A program made the position numbers and the translations under genes. Shown here piece by piece: positions 8,418 to 16,488 of a stretch of 64,000 nt of DNA (its first letter is position 1; the number at the start of each line of letters is the position of its first letter). This stretch comes from Thermodesulfobacteriota bacterium (GTDB lineage Bacteria > Desulfobacterota > Desulfobacteria > Desulfobacterales > Desulfosudaceae): NCBI GenBank assembly GCA_040753795.1, contig JBFMDX010000007.1, positions 124,001 to 188,000 on the forward strand. The letters run 5' to 3'. The notes below the pieces were generated by a model. It was not told the origin of the DNA, ran no database searches, and saw only the letters and a program-made list of their open reading frames with translations.

Positions 8418-10013
8418 ATGAAATGTCTGCTGATCAACCCCTTTTATCCCATCTCGGAAACGCCTTCACCTCCCCTGGGCCTGGCCTATCTGGCGGCCGT
8501 GCTGGAGCGCGCCGGCGTGGAGGTGGCCCTGCTGGATTTTGTGGTCTTCCCCTACAGCCGCGAGGCCCTGGCGGAAAAGCTGCGAATATTTTCCCCGGAC
8601 TTTGTCGGTCTGACCGCGGTCACCATGAGTTTCGACCAGGCCGCCCAAATCGTTCGTGATGTCAAGTCGCTGGCGCCCGGGCTGCTGACCGTCATGGGCG
8701 GCCCCCATGTCTCCATGTGCGCGTCCGACACCCTGGCAAACCTGCCGGAACTGGACATGGTGGCCGTGGGCGAGGGGGACGAGACCATTGTGCGGCTGGC
8801 GGCGGAACTGGCCGGCGGTCGCCGCTGGGAAACCGTCCCGGGGATCGTTTACCGGGATAAGGCCGGCGCCGTTTGCGCCACGCCGGTGAAGGAATACGCC
8901 GTGGACGTCAAGGCCCTGCCCCTGCCGGCCCGGCACCTGCTGCCCCTGGGACGGTACAAGGCCCTGAACATGCCGGTCAGCATGACCACCAGCCGGGGCT
9001 GCCCCTTTAAATGCATTTTCTGCGTGGGCCGCAAGATGGTGGGCGCCAGGGTCCGTTACCGGGACCCCATATCGGTGGTGGATGAGCTGGAATACCTCAT
9101 GGGACTGGGCTTTCCCCAGATCAACATCGCCGACGACCTGTTCACCGCCAGCCGGGCCCACTGCTTCGGCGTCTGCGACGAGATCGAACGGCGGGGCCTG
9201 AAGGTCAAGTGGTCCTCCTTTGCCCGGGTGGACCTGGTCAGCCTGGACCTGCTGCAACGGATGAAGCAGGCCGGGTGCGTGGCGGTCAGCTTCGGCGTCG
9301 AAACCGCCAACCCCGATATTCTCAAAACCATCAAAAAAGGCATTACCATCGCCCAGGTCGAGGCGGCCGTAACGGCCTGCGCCGAGGCCGGCATGCTGCC
9401 CCATGTCTCTTTTATCCTCGGCCTGCCCGGCGAGACCCCGGAGACCATTGAAGAGACCAAAGCCTTCGGGGAAAAGCTCAAGGCCCTGGGCGCTTCCTAC
9501 GGGTTTCACCTGCTGGCCCCGTTCCCGGGCACCGAGGTCCGGGATCGGGCCGGTGAGCTGGGCATCCGCATCCTCACCCACGACTGGCGGGAATACCACG
9601 CCAATAAAGCCATTGTCGAAACCGAAAAAGCCGACGCCGCCCTGATGGACCGGGTGGCCGGCCGCTGGAAGGACGAGTACGACGAGTACCTGGGGCACGT
9701 CCAGCGGCTGATCGAGGCCGGAACGGCCACCGATGAAGAGGCCTGGGCCCTGATCGGCCTTGAAAACACGGTTATGCTTTACGACCTGATGATGAAATCC
9801 TCTCTGGAGGACAAGGGGGCGTGGCCGGCAAAGGAAAGCACCGACGCTGACCCGAACGCCCTGCTGGCGGATCTGGCCGGCCGGGTGTGCGGCTTTACCG
9901 ACTATCCCGCCGAGCGGGTGGCCCGGGCCATGCAGTGGGCCATTGACCGGGGGTGCCTGGCTCACCGTGTTGAAGAAGGCCGGATCGTCTGGGCCTGGAA
10001 AGATTATTTGTAA
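8418..10013 (+). CDS. B12-binding radical SAM protein
   Basis: This is 531 residues. The N-terminal B12-binding (Rossmann) domain spans about 1-150 (MKCLLINPFYP, then VMGGPHVSM near 92). The radical SAM core starts at about 185 with SRGCPFKCIFC, placing the cluster cysteines at 195, 199 and 202. A C-terminal region of about 130 residues has no motif I know. The group includes methyltransferases and cyclases, so the substrate cannot be inferred. It starts 11 bp after the fhs terminator with an AGGTGA site, and the small lipoprotein gene follows 15 bp downstream. A second protein of the same architecture is at 13216-14895 on the other strand. Confidence 0.85.
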   Translation: MKCLLINPFYPISETPSPPLGLAYLAAVLERAGVEVALLDFVVFPYSREALAEKLRIFSPDFVGLTAVTMSFDQAAQIVRDVKSLAPGLLTVMGGPHVSMCASDTLANLPELDMVAVGEGDETIVRLAAELAGGRRWETVPGIVYRDKAGAVCATPVKEYAVDVKALPLPARHLLPLGRYKALNMPVSMTTSRGCPFKCIFCVGRKMVGARVRYRDPISVVDELEYLMGLGFPQINIADDLFTASRAHCFGVCDEIERRGLKVKWSSFARVDLVSLDLLQRMKQAGCVAVSFGVETANPDILKTIKKGITIAQVEAAVTACAEAGMLPHVSFILGLPGETPETIEETKAFGEKLKALGASYGFHLLAPFPGTEVRDRAGELGIRILTHDWREYHANKAIVETEKADAALMDRVAGRWKDEYDEYLGHVQRLIEAGTATDEEAWALIGLENTVMLYDLMMKSSLEDKGAWPAKESTDADPNALLADLAGRVCGFTDYPAERVARAMQWAIDRGCLAHRVEEGRIVWAWKDYL

Positions 10014-10028
10014 ATAAGGAGAAGAATC

Positions 10029-10313
10029 ATGAAAAAATTTATCGTTCCCATCAGCTGTCTTTTTCTGGCAATAACGCTGACCGCCTGCGCCACATATCCG
10101 ATTCCCATCACGGCCACCGGCAACGAGATCGGCCCACGACGGGGCGTTGCCACCGGTAAGATTTATTTCGGTATGTTCGGGGACGCCTCTTCCGCCAACA
10201 TTGCCGCCGCGGCCGAGGACGGCAACATCAAAAAAATTTCCACGGTGGACATCCAGGTGGAAAATTTCCTGGGCATTGTCCAGACCATCTCCTGCGTGGT
10301 TACCGGGGAATAA
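10029..10313 (+). CDS. TRL-like small lipoprotein
   Basis: This is 94 residues. The lipoprotein signal has a lipobox, LTLTACA, with the lipidated Cys at about 22. The mature part contains the pattern GxxTGKIYFGMFG...NIAAAAEDGNIKKISTVDIQ, which I recognise as the TRL-like family (small lipoproteins named from a tRNA-associated locus). Function is unknown; members are envelope proteins, often present in several copies. It is preceded by AAGGAG and probably co-transcribed with the radical SAM gene upstream. Confidence 0.8.
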   Translation: MKKFIVPISCLFLAITLTACATYPIPITATGNEIGPRRGVATGKIYFGMFGDASSANIAAAAEDGNIKKISTVDIQVENFLGIVQTISCVVTGE

Positions 10314-10328
10314 TTTTTCCCCGCCCCT

Positions 10329-11396
10329 TCACCCGTTCGTGATATATCCGCCATGGGATGACCCGGCCTGCTCAATGGGCCGGTGCAGGGTCACCCGGCG
10401 GCCGTCATCGACGCCGGCGCGGTAGGCCTCGCCGGCCGACACGCCGCCCCCGTAACAGGTGCGGATCCGGGGATTCAGGTACCGGTAATAGGCGGTCAGC
10501 CGGGGATCGCCCCGCCACACCAGTGCCTTTGTCTCCCGAATGATCCGCTCCTGCTGTTCCAGCTTGCGGTAAAAGCCGTCCAGCACGCCCGCGAAATACC
10601 GCTGGCGCTGGCGCTGGTCCGGAACCCGGTGGGCCTCCCGGTACCACGTCCACAGGGACGCCATCACCGTCCACAAATAGTCATAAACATAATGGGCCAT
10701 GTCCAAGTTGGGCCGGGTCCCGTAGACCGTCAGCACCGTTCCCGCCCGGTCGCGCCGGGCATCGTAGGTATGCTGCCACAGCACCTCCACGAAGAAAAAA
10801 CGGCCCAGGAGCGAGGCCATTCTCAGTTCCGCGGCGGTGTGCCGGCCCTTTACCGGTCCCAGGACCAGGCAGGAGAAATCGTCGTTCCGGTCCGTCTCCA
10901 CCCGGTCGAGGTTGTACTTGAGCATGAGTTCCCGGGCCTTCTGCACCGCCCGCTGGGCCTCGTTCTCGTTGGGACTGGCCGCCAGACAGAGGACCTTCTT
11001 CAGGCGCCGCAGGGCGCGGTCTTCGGTCGGGGGCACAACCCGGCCGGAAGCCTTGTGCCCGCAGCGAAGTTTCCGGCAGGCCTCTTTAAACGCGGTTCCG
11101 TGGGCGGTTTCATTGACCGGCCGCAGGACTTCGCTGACGTACTGGTGGGCCATCTCGTGGCGCAGGGTGTCCATGACCAAAAACCAGTCGTCGTCCTCGA
11201 TGTGAACGATGGCCAGGGTCAGGGTCCTGATGCCCGCGTCCCATTGGCCCATGGCCCCCTTCAGCGGCGACAACCGGATCACGGGTCGCTTCAGGCTCCG
11301 GGCAAGATAAAGCTCATTGTAATAGTCCCACCACAGGTAAAGGTTCCTGTTCCAGGCGCCGTAGAGCCGGGAACGCAGATCATTTGCGTCATTCAT
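10329..11396 (-). CDS. SprT-like zinc protease domain fused to DUF2786-type region
   Basis: This is 355 residues. A metalloprotease-type motif, LRHEMAHQYV, lies near residue 79-88 (HExxH variant with HEMAH), followed by the downstream HGTAFKEACRKLRC stretch typical of SprT-like domains. From about 125 the sequence DRALRRLKKVLCLAASPNENEAQRAVQKARELM matches the DUF2786 motif of phage and bacterial proteins. The rest (about 165-355) is helical and uncharacterised. No signal peptide is present, so it is cytoplasmic. A role in DNA-protein crosslink or phage-related proteolysis is only inferred from the SprT fold. The gene converges on the lipoprotein gene, ending 15 bp from it. Confidence 0.7.
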   Translation of the reverse strand: MNDANDLRSRLYGAWNRNLYLWWDYYNELYLARSLKRPVIRLSPLKGAMGQWDAGIRTLTLAIVHIEDDDWFLVMDTLRHEMAHQYVSEVLRPVNETAHGTAFKEACRKLRCGHKASGRVVPPTEDRALRRLKKVLCLAASPNENEAQRAVQKARELMLKYNLDRVETDRNDDFSCLVLGPVKGRHTAAELRMASLLGRFFFVEVLWQHTYDARRDRAGTVLTVYGTRPNLDMAHYVYDYLWTVMASLWTWYREAHRVPDQRQRQRYFAGVLDGFYRKLEQQERIIRETKALVWRGDPRLTAYYRYLNPRIRTCYGGGVSAGEAYRAGVDDGRRVTLHRPIEQAGSSHGGYITNG

Positions 11397-11583
11397 GACG
11401 ATAGTCTCAAAGAAAATTTTACATCTTCATTCCGTTGAAAGCCTGAATCCAGCGGGCCCGCCGGCGTGCTGCCGGCTTGAACGATCATGAAACTTCATTG
11501 TCTCGCCGTCATCCCGGCCCGTGACGCGAAGCGGAACGTGAGCCGGGGTGACGATTGAATGCGGATTCACGCTTTTTACTCGC

Positions 11584-12249
11584 TTATCTTTTTTCCGGAA
11601 CAATGCCGTGGTACAGGTGGGTCATCCACACCGTTCCGATGATGGGAGCGAAAAGATTGACCACGGGCGTCAGCGTGATGACGGTGATGATCAGCCCGCC
11701 GATATAACGGCCACGCCGGTTTTTCTTTCCAAGCCGCCTGGCCTCGACCTTGCCGATATGGTACCCGGCCACGCTTTCGAAAAATTCCCGTCCCAGCAGG
11801 TAGCTGTTCAGGACGATGGACACCGCGAATCCGATCCCGATCAGGTACAGGGGCAGAACGATCACGTTGAGGGCCAGGGCGACGATGGTGAACCGGATGT
11901 CATGCATCAATTCGGCCACGAAATTAAGGGACTCATTGGCCCTGGACTCCGGATAATATACGCTTTCCACCCGCCGGATCACCTTTTCCTGGAAAAGGCC
12001 GGAAATCAGCACCGTGAAAACCGGCAGCATGAACCAGCCGCCGACCCCCATGGTGATGCCGAACCCGGCATTGAACAGTGCCGCCAGCCAGGCCGTTTCG
12101 ATATTCACGAAATGGGTGCCCAGCCAGGTCAGCACCACCACCAGAGCAACCACCAGGGTGATCGCGCAGAACGCGCAGAGCAGGATGACGCCCGGCAGTT
12201 TGGCCTTTGTCAGCGACCGCATCGTCTTCAATAAAGGAAACAAGTCCAT
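11584..12249 (-). CDS. EI24/CysZ-like integral membrane protein
   Basis: This is 221 residues. I start at ATG 12249 (MDLFPLLKTMRSLTKAKLPG); the open frame extends upstream but only as antisense-like sequence. Four or more hydrophobic segments are visible, at about 17-45, 55-85, 115-145 and 180-205. The pattern, including the FNAGFGITMG and YLLGREFFESV stretches, fits the EI24 domain family, whose bacterial relative CysZ imports sulfate. Sulfate transport would suit a sulfate reducer but cannot be claimed from this sequence. The ferredoxin-like gene ends 8 bp upstream, so the two form an operon. Confidence 0.7.
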   Translation of the reverse strand: MDLFPLLKTMRSLTKAKLPGVILLCAFCAITLVVALVVVLTWLGTHFVNIETAWLAALFNAGFGITMGVGGWFMLPVFTVLISGLFQEKVIRRVESVYYPESRANESLNFVAELMHDIRFTIVALALNVIVLPLYLIGIGFAVSIVLNSYLLGREFFESVAGYHIGKVEARRLGKKNRRGRYIGGLIITVITLTPVVNLFAPIIGTVWMTHLYHGIVPEKR

Positions 12250-12257
12250 CCTCCTTT

Positions 12258-13082
12258 CTATCTGGTCCGGGCCGTCATGGTGATGGCCCGGTTCGGGCAG
12301 ACAAAGGCGCACAATCCACAGCCGTAACACCGGGACGGATCATACCGCAACGTCGCCGTCCCATTCCCCGTCACCATGGTCCTGGCTCCGAAATGGCATA
12401 CCCGGGCGCAAGCCCCGGCATTATCGCAGGCCACCAAATCGGTGGCGGCAATGGTCTGCCCCTTTTTGATCACCCTGGCCCGGCTGTCATTCAAATTATT
12501 ATAGACGATCAGCGGCACACAGGTGGCGGAGGAACAGTGGCAGATGCTGCCTTCCCCGCCCATCATGAGGTAGAGGTTTGATACCAGGCCCATGTTCCGG
12601 GTTTCCTGTTCAAGGGCCAGCAACTGCTGCTTGGAAACAGGTTCATAGCCGTCACAGTCCCGGAACTTGTCGCCGCACACGCCGAACTGGATGTCCAGGT
12701 TCAAAGGCGACGGCCGGCAGAGATCCAGCCGGCCGGCCGCGATATCCCTGGCGTCGCTGCCGGCCTCGGCCAGGGTGTTTTTCCGGCAGGCGCAGGGACC
12801 GCGGACAATGGTAAAATCATCCGGGATGGAAGCGATAAAGGCCGTCATTTCCTCGTAAGTGGCCACCTGGGTGTAAATGGAAAGGCCGACCAGGCGATCG
12901 ATGATCCGCAGGAGGGTTTTGCGGGAAAACAGCTTCTTCGGCCCCAGGGTGTTCAGCAGCAGTTTCATGATCTGGGGTTCACGCGGGGCCCAGGCGCCGA
13001 TAACCATTTCCCGCACCAGGCCTTGCTGCATTCTGGCGCGCTCCTCCTCCGGCATGTTGATCAGTTCAGCAATGGTGATCAT
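12258..13082 (-). CDS. 4Fe-4S ferredoxin-type protein with additional cysteine cluster
   Basis: This is 274 residues. The C-terminus has one clear 4Fe-4S motif, CYGCGLCAFVCP (about 251-262), with a second cysteine group just before it (CDNAGACARVCHFGAR) that resembles a degenerate cluster site. Earlier cysteine clusters include GPCACRK near 95, CRPSP, VCGDKFRDCDGY and ICHCSSATC. This layout occurs in uncharacterised anaerobe ferredoxin-like proteins that may carry several clusters. There is no signal peptide or membrane segment, so it is probably a cytoplasmic electron carrier. It is immediately upstream of the EI24-like gene on the same strand. Confidence 0.75.
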   Translation of the reverse strand: MITIAELINMPEEERARMQQGLVREMVIGAWAPREPQIMKLLLNTLGPKKLFSRKTLLRIIDRLVGLSIYTQVATYEEMTAFIASIPDDFTIVRGPCACRKNTLAEAGSDARDIAAGRLDLCRPSPLNLDIQFGVCGDKFRDCDGYEPVSKQQLLALEQETRNMGLVSNLYLMMGGEGSICHCSSATCVPLIVYNNLNDSRARVIKKGQTIAATDLVACDNAGACARVCHFGARTMVTGNGTATLRYDPSRCYGCGLCAFVCPNRAITMTARTR

Positions 13083-13215
13083 GGCGCCTGTTCCTCGTTC
13101 CGTTATCGTATTTCATATTCCGACTTGCATTTATCGTTGCAGGGCGAACTCAAGGTTCGCCCCTGCAACATGTGGTTCATCTTTGTTCCCCGCCCTGTCT
13201 TTCCCGGTCCGGACT

Positions 13216-14895
13216 TCATTGTTCCGCGGCCGGGCGCAGGCCGGCCGGCGAAGGCGGGCGGCCGCCGAGGCGGCGGCGGATCTTCTGAAACACATAGCGG
13301 AAAAAGGCCGGTCCGATAACCAGAAAAATGAGCGGCTGGTATGAAAACATGTCCACCCGCTCTTTGACGGGCTCGGGGATGGGCAGAGTTTTCAGGGCGT
13401 CCAGTTTGTCGGTCAGCAGGCGCTCGTTTTCATCGTACAGGCCGGCCTCGATTCGCTTCAGGTAATCATAGTAGTGGTCTTCGCAGATCCGTTCGATGCT
13501 CCGGTTCATGCGGCGGATACCGTAGCCGTGGACAATGCCCATGAGGGACTCAAAGACGTTTTTCCGGAACAGGAAGCTTAAGATATACCGGTGAGTGTAA
13601 ACCCGCTTGTAAATATCCACGATGCACTTCTGCAGGGTGCTGGGCTTCATCTGGTTGGGGAAGTAGGTCAGGAAGCTGCCGGTGGCATAATCTAAATAGT
13701 CGGTGTTGTCCGGGTCGGTGTTCCGGTAGTAAGTCATAAACCGCCGGTTCAGCGGGATGATGAGTTCCCGACCCTCTTCCATGTGGATGTCGTGGAGGAT
13801 AAAGACGTTCAGGCTCAGCCCGCTCTGATGAATGAAGTCAACCAGTTCTTCGGCCTTTGCCTTTGTGTCGCCGTCAAACCCGAAGGCGAAGGTGCCGATG
13901 ACGTGAATGCCGTGCCGCTTGATGTTGCGGATGGCCTCCAGGGCCCGGGCGCTGGTCTGCTTCTTGTTGAAGGCCGTCAGGTTTTCGTCGGCCAGGGATT
14001 CCACGCCCACGATCAGGCAGCGCACCCCGGCCCGTTTCATCAGGTCGAGCATCTCGTCGTCAAAGCCGATCTCGTGGCGCTCGAAGACCGTCAGTTCCGC
14101 GCCCAGGTTTTCTTCTATCAGCCGGTTGAGCAGGTCCCGGGCCTTCTGGCGGTTGCCGAAAAAGCTGTTGTCCACCACCAGGAACCAGTCGTTAAACTTC
14201 TGTTTGTATTTGATCTCGGCGATGATGCTGTCGATGTCGCGGTTGCGGAAGGAGTAGCCGAACAGCTGCGGCGTGGGGCAGAAGGCGCAGCGGAAGTTGC
14301 ATCCCCGGGAGGTCTGGAGGGTGTTGACCAGGTTGTAGAGCCGGCCGGTGCCGAAGGCGGCGCGCCGGAACCCCTGAATGAGGCCGTAATCCGGGATGGT
14401 CTTCGGGATCGCCGGGGGCTCCCGGTCCGGGGTGTTGATCACGGTCCCGTTCCGCACAAAAGAAATCCCCTTCACCCGGCCGGGATCGCCGCCGGACCGG
14501 AGGGTTTCGATCAGCTCCGGCAGGACCTCGTCGCCCTCGCAGCGGACAGTGTAATCGGCCAGGTCGACGACCCGTTCCGGATAGAGGATGGCGGTGGGGC
14601 CGCCGATGATGACCGGCAAGTCCGGCCGGTCTTTTTTGACCCGTCGGACGAAATCCCTGACCTTGTTGTAGGCGGGGATGAAAAGGGGCAGGCAGAGGCA
14701 GTCGCAGTCGATCAGCTTGTCATAGTTCATGGGGCTGACGCCTTCGAGATATATTTTCACGTCATAGCCCTTTTCCTTCATGATGGCAGCCAGCAGCGGG
14801 GTGCCGTACTTGGGAAAGAGCCGGACATGCATGAGGGTGTTGATCTTGGCGTTGAACTCCACGAAATGGATTGTTCTGATGACTCGCGCGGACAT
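13216..14895 (-). CDS. B12-binding radical SAM protein
   Basis: This is 559 residues. The N-terminal B12-binding domain is at about 20-150 (LPVIIGGPTAILYP at about 93-106). The radical SAM core opens with TSRGCNFRCAFC, cysteines 199, 203 and 206. The C-terminal third is helical and ends with a hydrophobic stretch, PLIFLVIGPAFFRYVF, around 520-535 that may contact the membrane. It resembles the HpnP/HpnJ-like and cyclopropyl-type class only in broad architecture, so the substrate is unknown. The gene stands alone: 134 bp separate it from the ferredoxin-like gene downstream, and the next gene upstream is divergent. Confidence 0.85.
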   Translation of the reverse strand: MSARVIRTIHFVEFNAKINTLMHVRLFPKYGTPLLAAIMKEKGYDVKIYLEGVSPMNYDKLIDCDCLCLPLFIPAYNKVRDFVRRVKKDRPDLPVIIGGPTAILYPERVVDLADYTVRCEGDEVLPELIETLRSGGDPGRVKGISFVRNGTVINTPDREPPAIPKTIPDYGLIQGFRRAAFGTGRLYNLVNTLQTSRGCNFRCAFCPTPQLFGYSFRNRDIDSIIAEIKYKQKFNDWFLVVDNSFFGNRQKARDLLNRLIEENLGAELTVFERHEIGFDDEMLDLMKRAGVRCLIVGVESLADENLTAFNKKQTSARALEAIRNIKRHGIHVIGTFAFGFDGDTKAKAEELVDFIHQSGLSLNVFILHDIHMEEGRELIIPLNRRFMTYYRNTDPDNTDYLDYATGSFLTYFPNQMKPSTLQKCIVDIYKRVYTHRYILSFLFRKNVFESLMGIVHGYGIRRMNRSIERICEDHYYDYLKRIEAGLYDENERLLTDKLDALKTLPIPEPVKERVDMFSYQPLIFLVIGPAFFRYVFQKIRRRLGGRPPSPAGLRPAAEQ

Positions 14896-15172
14896 GACTG
14901 CTCTCCTTTATATAAGAAGAAATTCCGGTAAGGGGGCCGGCAGCCGGTGTTTTCAGCCTGATGATAAAGGCGGTTGTGTTTCTGAAATTATCGGGAGGAT
15001 ATCACACCATACCGCCGGCATTCAACCTTTTCGGACGTTTTCCGCCGCCGGGGGCACGCCTCCTTAATAGGGTTGGTCAACACAGCGCAATAATGCTACT
15101 ATCCGTTCAAGTGGTCGTATCCGGGCCTGCTCTGTTCGGGCCGTAACATAATTTACATCCATATTAATTGCC

Positions 15173-16468
15173 ATGCCTTCTGACGGCGAAAAACCGAAAA
15201 TGATTTACTGCGCGGGCCCATCCGCGTTTCCTGAAGACCGGTGGCAGCTTCTTTGCCTGGCTGACCGGCTGGAAGGCGACGGCTACCGCGCCTACATTCC
15301 TTTCAGGGACGGCCTCGACGCCCTTTATCCAGACCCTTTGGCCGATGATCCAACCCGGCGGCAAAAACTGGCCCGGGCCGTCTTTGCCTTCAATGTCGGC
15401 CGGCTCGTCCGGGAATGTGATGCCGTACTCTTTTCCCTGAACGGCCGGGTGCCGGACGAAGGCGGCCTGATCGTGACCGCCATAGCCGCCATGACCGGCA
15501 TTCCGGTTGTCCTTTTCAAGCAGGATCATCGCAGCGCCTTTCACGGTTTTGACAACGCCATGATCATTGGCCTGAGCCGGACCTTTTCCGCGGTAACGCG
15601 TCCCGGACAAATTATCCGGGCAATCGCGCGTGAAATCGAGCAGGGGAGCTGGAATAAAAACGCGGCCAAACTCCCGCCGGCCGTGGCCGCGGCCGTGGAC
15701 CTGGGCCTGAAGCTGACCGAAGTGCTGGACGGGCAACTGCCGTTGACCGACGGCGGCCAAGCCGTGATCATCCGGACGATTCTGTCGGTCTACGACGGGT
15801 CCGAGTGGGCCGATATTCAATCGCCGGCGGAACAGCCGGAGAACCAACAGGCGCCCGGCAAGGGCGATCGGGGGCGCGACCTTGTCTATTGTTCCGGCCC
15901 GCTGTTCTGCCCGGGAGAGGTCAGGGCCATGACGGCTATCGCACGGGCTTTGGAAGATTCAGGCCGGGACGCCTATCTTCCCCACCGGGACGGGGTGGAA
16001 GCCTTTGTCATGAAGAACACCGACAATTATCTGGCCAACCTGGTTCGGCCCCTGGTCCGGTTTTTCCATCGCCTGACCTTTGCCGTTGACGTCTATTTTA
16101 TTTTAAAATGCCAGGCACTGGTGTTTAACGCCAACGGCCGGGTGCCGGACGAAGGCGGCGTGGTCGAGATCGGCCTGGCATTTGCCGCCGGAAAGCCGGT
16201 TCTGCTGTACCGGGAAGGACTTCAAACCACCGGCCCGGACATGGACCCCATGATCATCGGCGCCATGGCCCTGGCAACACCGGCCGCCACTGTCGACCGG
16301 ATTCCGGAACAGGCGGGCCAAATCAACCGGCATCTTTACTGGCCGATGGACCTGACCGGCGAGACCGGCCGCCGGTCGACCCACATGCAAAGCATTGTCC
16401 GGCTGGGGCACGGGGCGTGGCGGATCATGCGGCGCATCCCTTTTTTAAAACCCGAAACTATTTTTTAA
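15173..16468 (+). CDS. Tandem nucleoside 2-deoxyribosyltransferase-like protein
   Basis: This is 431 residues with two copies of a nucleoside deoxyribosyltransferase (Ndt) type fold. Copy 1 spans about 9-125 (IYCAGPSAF, then NGRVPDEGGLIVTAIA). Copy 2 spans about 236-350 (VYCSGPLFC, then NGRVPDEGGVVEIGLAFAAGKPV). Ndt enzymes use a Glu in this last motif. It is present in copy 2 (Glu 332) but is Val 101 in copy 1, so copy 1 is probably non-catalytic. The enzyme would break or exchange the N-glycosidic bond of 2-deoxynucleosides. The next gene, 20 bp on, is a sugar kinase-DeoC fusion, which supports deoxyribose catabolism. The start has only a weak ribosome site. Confidence 0.75.
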   Translation: MPSDGEKPKMIYCAGPSAFPEDRWQLLCLADRLEGDGYRAYIPFRDGLDALYPDPLADDPTRRQKLARAVFAFNVGRLVRECDAVLFSLNGRVPDEGGLIVTAIAAMTGIPVVLFKQDHRSAFHGFDNAMIIGLSRTFSAVTRPGQIIRAIAREIEQGSWNKNAAKLPPAVAAAVDLGLKLTEVLDGQLPLTDGGQAVIIRTILSVYDGSEWADIQSPAEQPENQQAPGKGDRGRDLVYCSGPLFCPGEVRAMTAIARALEDSGRDAYLPHRDGVEAFVMKNTDNYLANLVRPLVRFFHRLTFAVDVYFILKCQALVFNANGRVPDEGGVVEIGLAFAAGKPVLLYREGLQTTGPDMDPMIIGAMALATPAATVDRIPEQAGQINRHLYWPMDLTGETGRRSTHMQSIVRLGHGAWRIMRRIPFLKPETIF

Positions 16469-16488
16469 TATCCAAAATGGAGAAAAGC

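Noticed and set aside
13783-14931. Plus-strand frame of 382 codons over the second B12 radical SAM gene
   Set aside because: Antisense shadow. The minus-strand frame carries the CxxxCxxC motif and B12 domain.
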